Source of the DNA: Magicicada septendecula
Taxonomy: Eukaryota > Arthropoda > Insecta > Hemiptera > Cicadidae
Direction of reading: 5' to 3'
NCBI GenBank assembly: GCA_034769895.1
Contig: CM068375.1
Coordinates: 256,349,542 to 256,413,541 of the forward strand
DNA length: 64,000 bases
Numbering within the stretch: position 1 is the first letter of the stretch; the number at the start of each line of letters is the position of its first letter. The translations under genes and the position numbers were made by a program. Below are positions 12,099-22,850 of the stretch, one piece after another. The notes beneath the pieces are model-generated. The model did not search any database. It was not told where the DNA came from and saw only the letters and a program-made list of their open reading frames with translations.

Positions 12099-12560
12099 AC
12101 TGCGAAAGTACTCAGCACATTTTCACCCAAATTTGATGCTCTGCAACTCCTGAACTAGTTGAGTCTCAGTGATGAAATTTATATAGCATGTTTGTGTTGG
12201 AAAGAAGTGTTTGTTGTAAAATTTTCAAATGTTTTCACTCAGTTCCTTTTAAGATATGTGGCAATGAAAATGGCTAAAAACGGACTATTCGCCATCTTTT
12301 AAGGGCTCTAGAAAAAAAGAACATAAGTCTCATGGATGAAACTTAAGTTCCAAGTAGTGTTATAAGATAACTTTGACAGAAAAAAAAATAATCAAGGTGA
12401 GTCTCTTTTCTTTCATGAAAAATACTGCCCTCGAAAATTGCATTTTAATCGTTGACTAATTTTATTTTTTTAATTTTATTTGACTAACTTCCTCTGTACT
12501 TATGAGAAAATAGTTTAAAATTAATATTGTAGTCCATTTCATGCTGAACATTTTGGTTTT

Positions 12561-12802
12561 TTTATTTATTTTGATATCTTTATAAATAAAAGAGTTACAA
12601 GATATTCTGCAAAACACGTTTTTTTGTGAAAAAACGAGCAATTTGCACAAACGAAAATAGCCGCCAAAAAAAAGAATCTCCAAAAAATGTTTGTTAATGA
12701 TAGTTTGAAATTCATAAAGGTACAAGGAACTCCTGGTAAAAATTTTACAAAAATTAAAAATGTTGAGCAACAATGCCTGTATGATTTAATATGGATGACC
12801 CC
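12561..12802 (-). repeat. Repeat A, inverted partner of 2439-2687
   Basis: See the partner entry. Here repeat A runs on leftwards for about 460 bp of unassigned DNA before the inverted LTR starts at 12098, so the two LTRs did not enter at the same position of the repeat. Confidence 0.8.
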
Positions 12803-12942
12803 TTGTCATTCACCAAAAAAATATAGACTGGCATTTTTTGTAAAAAAAAATGTACACTCCACTCACATTACAACGATACTATCATTCTTATCATACAGTC
12901 AGTTTGTGTATACGAATAAAACTTACTCTTAAACCCTTATGA

Positions 12943-13846
12943 CAGTGGCGGCCTGTGCTTAGGTTGCACGGTTGCACAACCCCCATTAAATCCCCAATTG
13001 TATTTTAAATTATAGAATTATGAATACAACAATAATTAATAAGTGTTTTCAAGCTAAATAATCGTAATTAATCATTTGGCGATTGAAAAGTGCAGAGCGA
13101 TACAAGAAACCACACACACTCTTGCCGCGGTGTACATGGCAAGTATGCACCAACTGTGACGCGCTTTGTATATGGAAAAATACGCTGGAGTAGTGCTGTG
13201 GCTGGCTAGACTCGGGTGCTCCTATTGCAACGATATAGGCTTGCTTGGTGTGATTAGGGACTACAAACCCCGCTTGTATGTTACGGCGCCACCAGTCTGT
13301 TAAGGTAAATAACATGTGGTGCGGCCACGTAGGAATTAGTAAGTTTATATTGTTAGTTAGTGTCTGTCGATTTTTTTGTGAATTTCATTGTTAGTGTCAG
13401 TTAAGTGTCAGTCCAATTCATCGTTAAATGTAAATAGTACTATATATAAAGGATTAAGGTGTTATAGTGTAAGATATTTATTATATTTAACTGGTAGGAC
13501 ACAATGAATTCTGTCATAAACTTAACGAAACCGCCGTTCAGATTATGTCATTTACGAGAAACAAAAATTAAATTACGCGAGTAGGTAGGCTACACCAGAT
13601 CTTTCAAATTTAATCAAAATATAAAATCAAGTAACAGAATATTTAATCGTAAATTTAAAAAAGATTTATACAATAAATATTCAGGTTATGTGGGTGACAA
13701 TAAAATTGCAATATTTTGTTTTCCTTACGTATTGTTTGGAGGGGAGGAGACTTGGACATTTTCTGTTCAGATAATAACACTAAAACAAAACAATACCATC
13801 TAACCCAACTGCAACCCCAAAATTTTTCAACCACCAGCCGCCACTG
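12943..13846. mobile_element. 904-bp non-autonomous hAT-type element
   Basis: Identical 8-bp CCTTATGA copies flank it (12935-12942 and 13847-13854). Both ends read CAGTGGCGGC inward. There is no transposase-like frame inside. The termini resemble those of the 182-bp MITE at 170-351 (CAG-GGCGGCC), so the two may be served by related transposases. It lies in the 12.7-kb SUGP1 intron, 180 bp downstream of an exon. Confidence 0.92.
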
Positions 13847-14023
13847 CCTTATGATAATCATTAATGTAAAATGAACAAGATATGCAAATTTATTATAATT
13901 ATTGATACTATGCATACTATTTACACACAACTAAAAATACACAAATTTGTGTATTGTTATTCATCATCATCACCTTTTAAAATCATTACCAATCTTGTCA
14001 ATTATTAAGATAAAGTAATTTAC

Positions 14024-14245
14024 CAGGTACAGCAATAGTGGGTGTGTTTGGCACAACCGCTGGATTGGGAGTCACAATAGGGTTGACAGTTCCCAGAGCA
14101 GTGGGCGCTACAATTCCCACAGGTGGGACAACAGGATTTGTTACTGGAGCTGCATTTGCTTCACTCTGGTCTGGGCCATCACCCCATCTACTACGTCGTT
14201 TCTTCTTACGAGCTGAAGTTGAATCCTCCCCACCACTTGTGGCCC
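14024..14245 (-). CDS. SUGP1: SUGP1 exon: KKKRRSRWGD block and Pro/Val-rich linker
   Basis: 222 nt: 2 nt to finish a Gly codon, 73 codons and 1 nt. The acceptor is GGTAACAG before 14245, with a good branch-point candidate, TTACTAAC, about 25 bp upstream. The donor is CCTG|GTAAAT. The peptide has ATSGGEDSTSARKKKRRSRW then GDGPDQSEAN, and a low-complexity PVV/TPN linker ending AVP. KRKSRWG is a recognisable SUGP1 motif that also resembles splicing-factor ligand motifs. A Met codon upstream of the acceptor lies in intron and is not a start, because the upstream exon at 55547 supplies the exact complementary phase. Confidence 0.93.
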
Positions 14246-14871
14246 CTGTTACCATTTTATAAGAAGTTAGTAAAATGTACACAAGAAAAACTCGCACTTG
14301 TTGAAAAATTAAAAAATATTACACTTTCCTGTAAACATGTTTTAAAGTGGGTAAATAAGTGCTAGAATAATACTATTTAATATTTTTATGCATTAGTTCA
14401 TCATGTAGGTGTTTAATATGTATCCAACACATCCCATATTCATATTTCGCATATTTTTCAAAGAATGTCTGTACCTTCTGCATCCAAATACATTTTAAAT
14501 GGGAAAATACCAGAACTACAGACACCATTAGTTTAAAAATTATTAGGCCTACAGGCTGAATTTTAACATTAATACTTAGCACGCCTACCTTAATCTAACC
14601 ATGCAAATGATTAAATTATCCCTTTTTGGTTTCTAAGAAAAATAATTTGTTACCTTATCTACTTTTTTCACGTAATTTTTTTAATCTACTTACATTTTTT
14701 ACAAGTAAAATGCTTTCAGTTTTAATAGAAGTGGTTCTGATTTTATTCATCTAGAAGCAAGGAAGATATTATGAATCTACCCACCAGTTGGCCAGCTGGT
14801 AGTGGAATTATAAATTTACTTGTAAAATGTGGTTTATTCATTAAAAAAAATGTATATCTGAGCATCAATAT
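14246..14871. other. Intron sequence, nothing recognised
   Basis: AT-rich sequence with short frames only. It is the 3' end of the 41.3-kb SUGP1 intron in transcript terms. Confidence 0.5.
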
Positions 14872-16601
14872 TGTAATAAAACTGAATTTACTACAAATAA
14901 AAATTATGTTGATAATATAAAAAAATTTTGTTTATTAATTAAATAAAAAAAATTAATGTTTTATTTATTTAATTATATAATTGTTTAATTAATTAACTAT
15001 TTTTATTATTTTATATTTTATTATTGTTTAATTACTTAAATTATGAATTGGTTATTGTGTATGCCTTAGTGACGAAATAATTGTTTCACTTTGTTAATCT
15101 GATTAAGTCAAGCTGGGTCGAATGTATTCTGTTCTAGCTCAGCTCTTTTTCTTCTTCTTATTTTTGGGTTACTTCCGTTAATACTTCTAAATTATATTAT
15201 AAATGAAACATACTAACTTAATTAACTCAAATAATCAAGAAATCGAGTATTTATAATAATTCTGATGTTTATTTTTTAAAAGTGATGCGACAAATTTATG
15301 CACATCGACTATGCTGCGGCTAAGACTCGACTCACAGGTTGATTGTTTCAACTAGATGAATATATGAAATTACAATATCAATTGTTAGAGTTCTTTGAAC
15401 TGTCGAAATGGTCAGAGAAGGGCAAGTCACAAGATACAATACTTACAATTAATAAAAATTTAAATACTATTATGTAAAAGTAACATATCTCAGGAAATAA
15501 TGTCATTTAATAAAGAAATTTTTGAACCATATAGTCGTGCATGACGTCACGTCGTCGCTGGTTCAAGGAAGCGGTGTACGTCTCGCTATGCAAACAGGAA
15601 AGATGGCGGCCGTTGATTGCGGATTTCTGCTACCCACGCCGGCTCCACGTTCTTTCTTCTCTCTCAAATATAATGGTGTATATCTTCTGCAGTGATGTTG
15701 TCCCTCTGGATACTTGGTTGTAGTGTTCTCTTCTACTCGGCGATGTAGTTTGGTGCTGGATTATTTGTGTCGTGTTCCGTGTTCAAAAATCTGTTCGAGT
15801 TCGTTATTCCATTGAAATTGTGCTAAATGAATTTTTCAATATGGCGGATAATTCTTAGTGCGTTGGTGTTAGATCGTATTATTTCTGAAATTCGGTTGCA
15901 CTCTGTTACTGTTTAAGTTCTTTTTATATTAAGTTTCGGTTTATAACCTCTGTAGTAAAATTTTTTAGTCACACTTTCATTTTTCTTCAAATAATTTATA
16001 TTTTTTGGATCTTCCTTCCATATGTTTTAATCCGTACAGGTTCACGTTTAACAATCAACTGATGCCTTAAATCGTCATTTAATGTAGTAATTTCCGAAAT
16101 ATCTTATTCTCCTTTCCCATCGTCTGGAATCAGCTGTCGCCTTGGCTTAAATCTGATCTTATAAAAATATATGACATTTTCCCCTATTTTATGGCTATAA
16201 CTTATTTATTTGTTAATTTTATGAAAATTTAACTACCTAGCAATATTCCTGTTCTACTTTCACATAATTCAATATACAACTTGACCTAATTTGGTTTCAA
16301 ATAAGCTTAAAATTGACATTTTTTTATATTTCTTATTTTATTATTTTTCACATAATTATAAATTAAATGGTTTACAAGTCATGTTAAGTTAACATTTTCT
16401 TTAAATAATTTTACTCCTTTCATCAATATTCCTTGTTGTTAACAATTTGTTGTTATAACACTCTAATACTGATTAATTCACATTTTAATTGTACTGAGTC
16501 CCTTGTTAGGCATTATATTACACATTTTCAATAAAGTTAATTTTATCTTCTGGTCATTGCACTTACTATTATTTATTTCTGTGATGATTATATTTAAATA
16601 T
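14872..16601 (-). repeat. Inverted gypsy LTR fragment (3' part of an LTR)
   Basis: The reverse complement aligns with the 3' halves of the LTRs of element IV: CTTGCCC..CTCTGACCATTTCGACAG, TGACGTCA, TCGGCGATGT-GTT and GTGTTC-GTGTTCAAA match in order. It ends near 14872 with GTTTTATTACA, like the LTR end GTTTTACTACA. About 1.7 kb, so the LTR 5' part is missing. It abuts the start of element III at 16602. It carries AAGATGGCGGC at 15600-15610. Confidence 0.75.
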
Positions 16602-16643
16602 TGTAGCATGACAGATAATCCAAATTGGCGCCCAACGTGGGGC
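16602..16643 (+). promoter_or_regulatory. Collapsed 5' LTR (21 bp) and lysine-type PBS of element III
   Basis: TGTAGCATGACAGATAATCC at 16602 is identical to the first 20 bases of the 3' LTR at 33368. Here it is followed at once by AATTGGCGCCCAACGTGGGG. TGGCGCCCAACGTGGGGC at 16626-16643 is the PBS type complementary to lysine tRNA (the Lys1,2 class used by several retroviruses and, as I recall, by Osvaldo/Ulysses-type gypsy elements). A normal LTR of this family is about 3 kb, so nearly the whole 5' LTR has been lost. Confidence 0.75.
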
Positions 16644-16730
16644 TTCAATTGGTGATTGAAAGGCTACAGTAACTTGCCCAATTACTAATTCAAGCTTGGC
16701 AGCGGTTATACAGTCGGAGAAAGAAGCAAA

Positions 16731-19137
16731 ATGCAACGTCGTGCAACTTCAAAGAAAAGGGCGGCAGAGGCCAAAAAGGAAATTAACATGGAGGACAAGG
16801 AGGAAACACCCGTGGAAGATGTAGAAACGTTATTACCCCCAGCGGAACCGAAACAACCCGAGGTACCCACACAAACAGGGGACGTCCATGGTCCCAGACA
16901 AGGAAATAGAAAAGTCCAAGACCACAGAAGATAGTAAAATGGATAAGATGATGGAAATGTTCCTACAAATGAGTAAGAAGATGGATGCAATTGGAGATAC
17001 CAATAAGCAAATGAGTGAGAAAATGGACGAAAATAGTAAGAAATTGGATTCTACAAAGGAAGACTTGAATAAGAAAATGGATTCTACAAGAGAAGAATCG
17101 AATAAGGAGAGGAAGGAAGACAACCAATCTTTAAAGGAAGAATTGGGTAATAAAATTGAAAACACCAATAAGACAATTGAGGAAACCAGTAAGAAGATGG
17201 AAGAGAAGATGGAAGAAAACAGTAAGAAGATGGAAGAGAAGACGGTAGAAACCAGCAGGAAGATGGAAAGTGACAACCAACAATTGAAGGAAGAATTAAG
17301 GGAAAATAACAAGAAAATGGAAGAGAAGATGGGGGAGAGGTTGGAAGAATTGAGAGAGGATAACCAACTACTAAGAGAAGAATTAAGGGAAGTCAACCAG
17401 GAAAACATGAACAAGGTAGACGAGAGAATAGAGTTGGCGAAGGAGGAGTTGAGCAGGAAAATCAATGACAATAAGAAATCTATAAATAAAAAATTGGAAG
17501 AAGAAACCATCATAATAAACCAACAAATCAGGGAAGTTGACGAAAGATGTCGCCAGACTGAGTGGGAAGTACAGGAAGTCCAGGAAGTAGTAAATACCAA
17601 AATTACCAAGATCGAAGAACACCATAAGAAAAAGTTGGAAGAAAACCGAAAGGAAGCACAGGAGGAATTAAGTAAGGTACGTAACCAAGTTACGGAAAGG
17701 TGCGATAGAATGGAAGTGGCGATGACAAATATCACCGGTCAAGTGCGGCAGAGCCAGGAAGAGATGGAAGTAATCCGAAACCGACCAACTAACTTCACAA
17801 ATATCCCCATAAATGAGAATCGGGAATGGCTAAACTTTCGCCAATACAAAAGGAAGCCAATGGAGTTCTTGGCCCGAATAGAGGAGTACATTGCCAAACA
17901 TAGGGGCAACAGATGGATCAACAACCGGGAGCTATTGGATGAATCATTCTGTGAAATGACGGACAATTGGTGGATGGCCAACCGGAGTGAGATCGATGAT
18001 TACCAACATTTCAAAACCTTCTTTAAGGCAAAATACTGGTCGGAGACTACCCAGAATTTAATACGTGACAACATCTGTCACGGCCGATACAAACCACAGA
18101 TGGGTACCTCGATGACTGCATACTTCCTCGGAAAGGTATGTATGGCAAAGCATTTAGAACCAGCCATACCCGAAGAATGCTTCATTAATAAATTGTCGTA
18201 CCATTACGATGAAGAAGTAATCCGAGCAAGGAGAGGCAGCCAAATAAAAACAATACAGGCTATGACGGAACTGCTGGAAAACTATGAAAATGAAGAATAT
18301 TATAGACAAAGCCGAAGGTGGAATGATCGGCCGGAACCAAGGAACCATCAGTACAACAATAACGGTAATAACAATAACAACAATGGCTACCAAGGAAACC
18401 GTGCCAATCCCCAATATAACACCAACAACCACAATAATAGTAATAATAATAACAACGTTCCGGGTAACCAAAATAACAATAGAACTAATAACAGTTACCA
18501 AAGTAATAGAAATCAATATTATCAAAATTCCAATGTTAATAGTCAGAGAAACCCCAACCCTAATAATACAGAACGGTATTATAACAATAATCGAGGGTAT
18601 CCATCAAACCAAAACAATGGTAACAATAGGTTTTCCCGACCAAGGGTAAACTTCATACGAGCTAAAGACGGTCGCCAATGAAGATACTATCATCAGCGGC
18701 GTGACAGCTTCCATGAGTATGAAGATCAGCGGAGGAGCAGAGAACGGGATGATCCGAGGTATAGTCAGCCTAGACGAAGTACCAGTCTAGATAAGCCAGA
18801 ACGACAACTAAACCGAGAACAACCGTTGGACCATCGTATGGAGCGGCAGGCAACCACTCAAGGTTTACCGACTGAAACCTCAGTCGGACGTAACCGTAAT
18901 AACAATGACAATGAGAATTGGGTAACAGTCAGTGAACATCCTAGTTTTTCAATACTGCATAAAGAATCAAGTAACGATGGAGGACCCCGAATAGCTCAAA
19001 TCAACCATGTCAAGGCAGAGTACAGCCAAAAACCTAAAAAGGATCCCAGCAAATGGAATGATAGAGATTACTCAAACGTCGACATCGATCAGTATGGGAC
19101 TGATAAAGAAATGTCCAACTACCTAGTGAGATGGTAA
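16731..19137 (+). pseudogene. gag: Gypsy gag (element III): long coiled coil, capsid, Asn-rich tail
   Basis: It starts MQRRATSKKRAAEAKKEI at 16731, homologous to 38178 in element IV. One frameshift near 16885 moves it to the frame that runs 16888-18681 (597 codons). That frame has about 250 residues of heptad coiled coil (SKKMEEKMEEN-type repeats), then a capsid-like region (PMEFLARIEEYIAKHRGNRW, DNWWMANR, FKAKYWSETTQNLIRDNICH), then an Asn-rich region of about 120 residues. A TGA at 18679-18681 interrupts it; the frame continues open to 19137 and is homologous to the element IV tail. No CCHC zinc knuckle is present. Damage: one frameshift and one stop. Confidence 0.85.
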
Positions 19138-19179
19138 TCAACTAAATTCTAAAGATAAGTCAGATCACCAAAATTCAAA

Positions 19180-20280
19180 TATATTGTAATATCAAATTAC
19201 AACAAACAATTTATGAAACATATTATGGAAATAAAGAAAAAGAATTTTGTGAAAAATCCACAAAATTTAAAAAATATCGTAAGCACATCTTACAACCAAG
19301 TATTGATGAAGACAATTTTGGAATTAAAGAAAAGGAATTTTAAAATATAAAAATCGCAAAATTCTAAAATATATCATAAGTACAACTTACAAACAATTAT
19401 TATGAAAACTATTTATGGAAAATAAAAAGAATTTGAATTTTGTGAAAAGTCAATAAAATTCAAAAACATAGTAAGATCACCTTACAAACAAGTATTTATG
19501 AAAAATATTATGGAAATAAAGAAAAAGAATTTTGTGAAAAATTCACAAAATTTTAAAATGTAGTAAGCACATCTTACAACCAAGTATTCATGAAGACAAT
19601 TTTGGAATTAAAGAAAAGGAATTTTGAAATATAAAAAACAAAATTTAAAAATATATAGTAAGATAATCTTACAACCAAATATTTATGAAAACTATTTATG
19701 GAAAATAAAAAGAAAAGGAATTTTGAAATATAAAAAAATCGCAAAATTCTAAAATATATCGTAAGTACAACTTATAAACAATTATTTATGAAAACATTCT
19801 GGAATTAAAAAGAAAAGAATTTGAATTCTGTAAATAAATCACAAAATTCTAAACTATATCGTAAGCACAACTTACAACCAAAATATTTACGAAAACATAT
19901 TATGGAAATAAAGAAAAAGAATTTTGTGAAAAAATTCGCAATATTCTAAAATATATCGTAAGTACAACTTACAAACAATTATTCTGAAAACTACTTATGG
20001 AAAATAAAAAGAAAAGAATTTGAATTTTGTGAAAAATCGCAAAATTCTAAAATATATCGTAAGTACAACTTACAAACAATTATTATGAAAACTATTTATG
20101 GAAAATAAAAAGAAAAGAATTTGAATTTTGTAAATAAATCAACAAAATTTAAAAATATATAGTAAGTACACCTTACAAACAAGTATTTATGAAAAATATT
20201 ATGGAAATAAAGAAAAAGAATTTTGTGAAAAAACAACAAAATTTAAAAATGAGTAAGATAATCTTACAACCAAAATATTT
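19180..20280 (+). repeat. Tandem array of ~97-bp units with GTAAG...CTTAC palindromes
   Basis: Eleven recognisable units, with palindromes starting near 19280, 19374, 19470, 19562, 19656, 19757, 19860, 19957, 20058, 20162 and 20252. Each unit has GTAAG-N5-CTTAC, then an ACAA-ATTATTATGAAAA stretch, GGAAATAAAGAAAAGAATTT and a GAATTTTGTG-AAAATTC inverted pair. The array follows gag directly and was cut by element II. Remnants continue at 28843-28950. Confidence 0.9.
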
Positions 20281-21342
20281 TGTAACGGTACATAATTGTG
20301 TGCCGTCCCAGTTTCAATTTTATTTCATATCAATTAGTTTTAATTTTCAAATTGTCAGATTTCACCTGTGAGGTGCCCCAGTACAACATACACTGTCAGC
20401 CTAAACAACTGTCTAGACGTATTACGTAACTGCCCCAGCAGCAGTCCTTGTGAATAACAGTATGCAGATCGTCACCAGTGCATGAACATCAGTCAGAGCA
20501 GTTAAAAGTTCGTTAAAAGAAAACAGTGGCCTCAGGGGTGTAAGATAGGCCGTAATTATTAGTCGGCCTATCCATTCAAGCATTAATGTACTAAATAGTA
20601 CTACAGAAATAAAACCTGTATAAAAAAGTATAAACAGTGTAGCGCGCGGCCAGCCTACTACAACATCTAAGTGCAAAAAGTTACATCGGCCGACTTATAT
20701 TATATAACGTGGAACCAGCAGATCAGTGAGAACCATGAAACAAAAAACCGTAAAATCAGTACCAACAGTGGCGTGAGTGCGAGAGAACTCAGAAATCGGT
20801 CAACTAGTGAACTTGTGTCACGGTTATTACATGTGAACAATATGGGTGTTCATTGGAGTGAAACCATTATTAGGATGAGTACCACCTTTTAAAACTTTAA
20901 TTACTATATTATAAAATTTACTTTTATAGACACCTTAATAAGAAACAGAGATCTCTAAGAGAGGGGAGTTTATTTAAATATTAACAAAAAAGAAAGAGTG
21001 TGTGAGTGGTAATATAGAGGTTATATACTGGTTCATTTTCAATCTTCTCATATGTACTTAGTAATGTCAAGTATAATAGTAGTTTAAAACAAAATTTAAC
21101 AAAGATACTGTCATTTGTAGAAAGTAAAAGAAGGGTGCGAGTTTCGATAAATAAAATAAGTATGTATTTTAGACAGTAGAAAATGCGTTAGCGTAATCAT
21201 TTCGCACTTCTATCCAGATAACCTTGTCTGCAGTGGATTTTCGTCTGTAAGACCCGGGAAAATGCAACCAAAGGTAAGAGTATATTTACTTGAAAAAAAC
21301 CTATATTGCTATCTTGAATTTGAAGTAACTTATAGAGTTTCA
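20281..21342 (+). repeat. 5' LTR of element II
   Basis: TGTAACGGTACATAATTGTG ... TTATAGAGTTTCA. Matches 27788-28842 nearly base for base, with a few substitutions and small indels (for example TTATATTATATAACG against TTATATAACG). Confidence 0.97.
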
Positions 21343-21343
21343 T

Positions 21344-21428
21344 TGGCGCCCGAACTAGGGACTCGAAGAGTATTTTATTGTTTGCACTAAGTTATAGAGT
21401 TTCATTGGCCCCCGATACAGGGACGGCG
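21344..21428 (+). promoter_or_regulatory. Duplicated PBS module of element II
   Basis: TGGCGCCCGAACTAGGGAC (21344-21362) directly follows the LTR. About 64 bp further, the last bases of the LTR (TTATAGAGTTTCA) recur and are followed by TGGCCCCCGATACAGGGAC. The 3' LTR ends at the first boundary, so the first copy is the one in use. Both resemble a lysine-tRNA 3' end complement. Confidence 0.85.
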
Positions 21429-21596
21429 AGTGTAATTTGTCATTACATTTGCCAGACCTAATTAAGCTGCAGAACGGGTTATTTGAGAGGAAGGACGTTT
21501 TGGTAAATTACATAAACATAGTGAAATATTAAAAGGGTTAAGTTAATATTGGATAAGATTAAAATTCCTATGTAACATTTTATAAACTTATAAAAA

Positions 21597-22850
21597 ATGG
21601 CAGGGAATAATGACGATGTCAATGAAACAACGAATGTTGACAATTTTGATGAGTCAGCCGTTATGAATAATACTGAGGTCCACTCAACTCCAAACGTGAG
21701 TCAGGACAATAAAATAAAAATAAATGTCACAGATGAAACAAATATAACAGAGGATTCGGGGGTTCAGTTAACTCCGACCTCAACTAAATGTCATAAATTG
21801 GACAATGATGTAATGAGCTTTTTGCTAGAACAATTTAATGAATTGAAAGAACATAATAAAGAAGTCAAAAATAACTTCGATAAAATGAACTGTAAATTTG
21901 ACGCCAAATTTGATGCACAGAATAACAAATTTAACGAATTAAATAAATGTTTTGACAATAAATTTGAAAAATTAAGAAATGATTTTGAAGTGATGAATAA
22001 CAAATTTGATAAACAGAATGTTAAGCTAATACAACAGTTAGATAAGTTGGGGAGAAATACTAAAATTAATGAGGTAGGTAGGGGTGAAAATAGCAATGAT
22101 ATAGTTGAAAATATAGTACTAGAGAGTAAGGTAGTTAATATTGAGAGTAATAAGGAAGATTTTGTTAAAGTAGAATTTTGTAACAAAGTGTTGTTAGCGA
22201 GTGCTGATGAAAGTGTGAGAGAGTGTAATGAAAATTTAGATGAGCAAAGGGCAAATTTTCCCCAAGTTTATAGTGAAACAGGGGTTTCACAGATGTTTAA
22301 TGAGGACAGAGTTTCCTCCAGTAGTTATGTGGGAGACATGGTGTCTCAAAATGGTCCCTTTAATTTTTGTAATGGTCTTGGAAGTGCCAAGACATATTTT
22401 AAGTTCGTGTGGCCCTTTGCATGGAATGAGATAGTTCAGGGGGGTAGTGACAGGTGTTATGATGAGGAAAGATGTTTTGAGAGAGAGTTGTGTGCAGATA
22501 GGGAGATAATAATATATCAGTTAAAGAGAAAATATAATGAGTTGAAAGAAATATATGATATAAAATACTTGCATTATGAAACAGAGAGAGATGAATATTT
22601 AGACAATACTGTTATAAATGATAATAACTTACCTGAGGTTTTAATGAATAGAGTCAATAAATATGATGAGAAAATAAATTACTTGATGTTGAATAAAAAT
22701 ACTTACGGAGACAGAATTGAAATTACCAATGTAGACTGGTTATATGAGCTAATAGATAATAATGGTATCAAATATTATGTTGATAAGGGTTATTACAATA
22801 ATAATAATAAATTGAGTGTGAGTAAGAATGAGAAGTGTTATAAAAATTAA
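21597..22850 (+). CDS. Gag-like coiled-coil protein of element II, 417 aa, intact
   Basis: First ATG after the leader, open for 417 codons. Residues 1-70 are acidic and Asn-rich. Residues of about 75-165 form a probable coiled coil with repeats of the type KFDAKFDAQNNKFNELNK. The middle has a hydrophobic SAKTYFKFVWPFAW stretch, then a second charged helical region (IIIYQLKRKYNELKEIYD). The C-terminus contains NVDWLYELIDNNGIKYYVDK. It is homologous over its length to the damaged ORF at 3948. I see no zinc knuckle, protease, RT or membrane segment. Position after LTR and PBS suggests Gag; I do not recognise the family by sequence. Confidence 0.75.
   Translation: MAGNNDDVNETTNVDNFDESAVMNNTEVHSTPNVSQDNKIKINVTDETNITEDSGVQLTPTSTKCHKLDNDVMSFLLEQFNELKEHNKEVKNNFDKMNCKFDAKFDAQNNKFNELNKCFDNKFEKLRNDFEVMNNKFDKQNVKLIQQLDKLGRNTKINEVGRGENSNDIVENIVLESKVVNIESNKEDFVKVEFCNKVLLASADESVRECNENLDEQRANFPQVYSETGVSQMFNEDRVSSSSYVGDMVSQNGPFNFCNGLGSAKTYFKFVWPFAWNEIVQGGSDRCYDEERCFERELCADREIIIYQLKRKYNELKEIYDIKYLHYETERDEYLDNTVINDNNLPEVLMNRVNKYDEKINYLMLNKNTYGDRIEITNVDWLYELIDNNGIKYYVDKGYYNNNNKLSVSKNEKCYKN

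Noticed and set aside
14246-14297. ATG codons just upstream of SUGP1 exon 14024-14245 as a gene start
   Set aside because: They lie 5' of a good branch point and acceptor, and the upstream exon at 55547-55662 matches the phase exactly.
16833-17735. 300-codon open frame on the minus strand
   Set aside because: It is the antisense of the gag coiled coil (repeated AAG/GAA codons read as Leu/Phe/Ser); no independent coding signal.
18284-18649. Ile/Thr-rich frames on both strands over the Asn-rich gag region (also 39687-40391 and 39761-40202)
   Set aside because: Shadows of AAT/AAC repeats in other frames.
21344-21362. tRNA gene suggested by tRNA-like bases
   Set aside because: Only the 3'-end complement is present, as expected of a primer-binding site; no cloverleaf.
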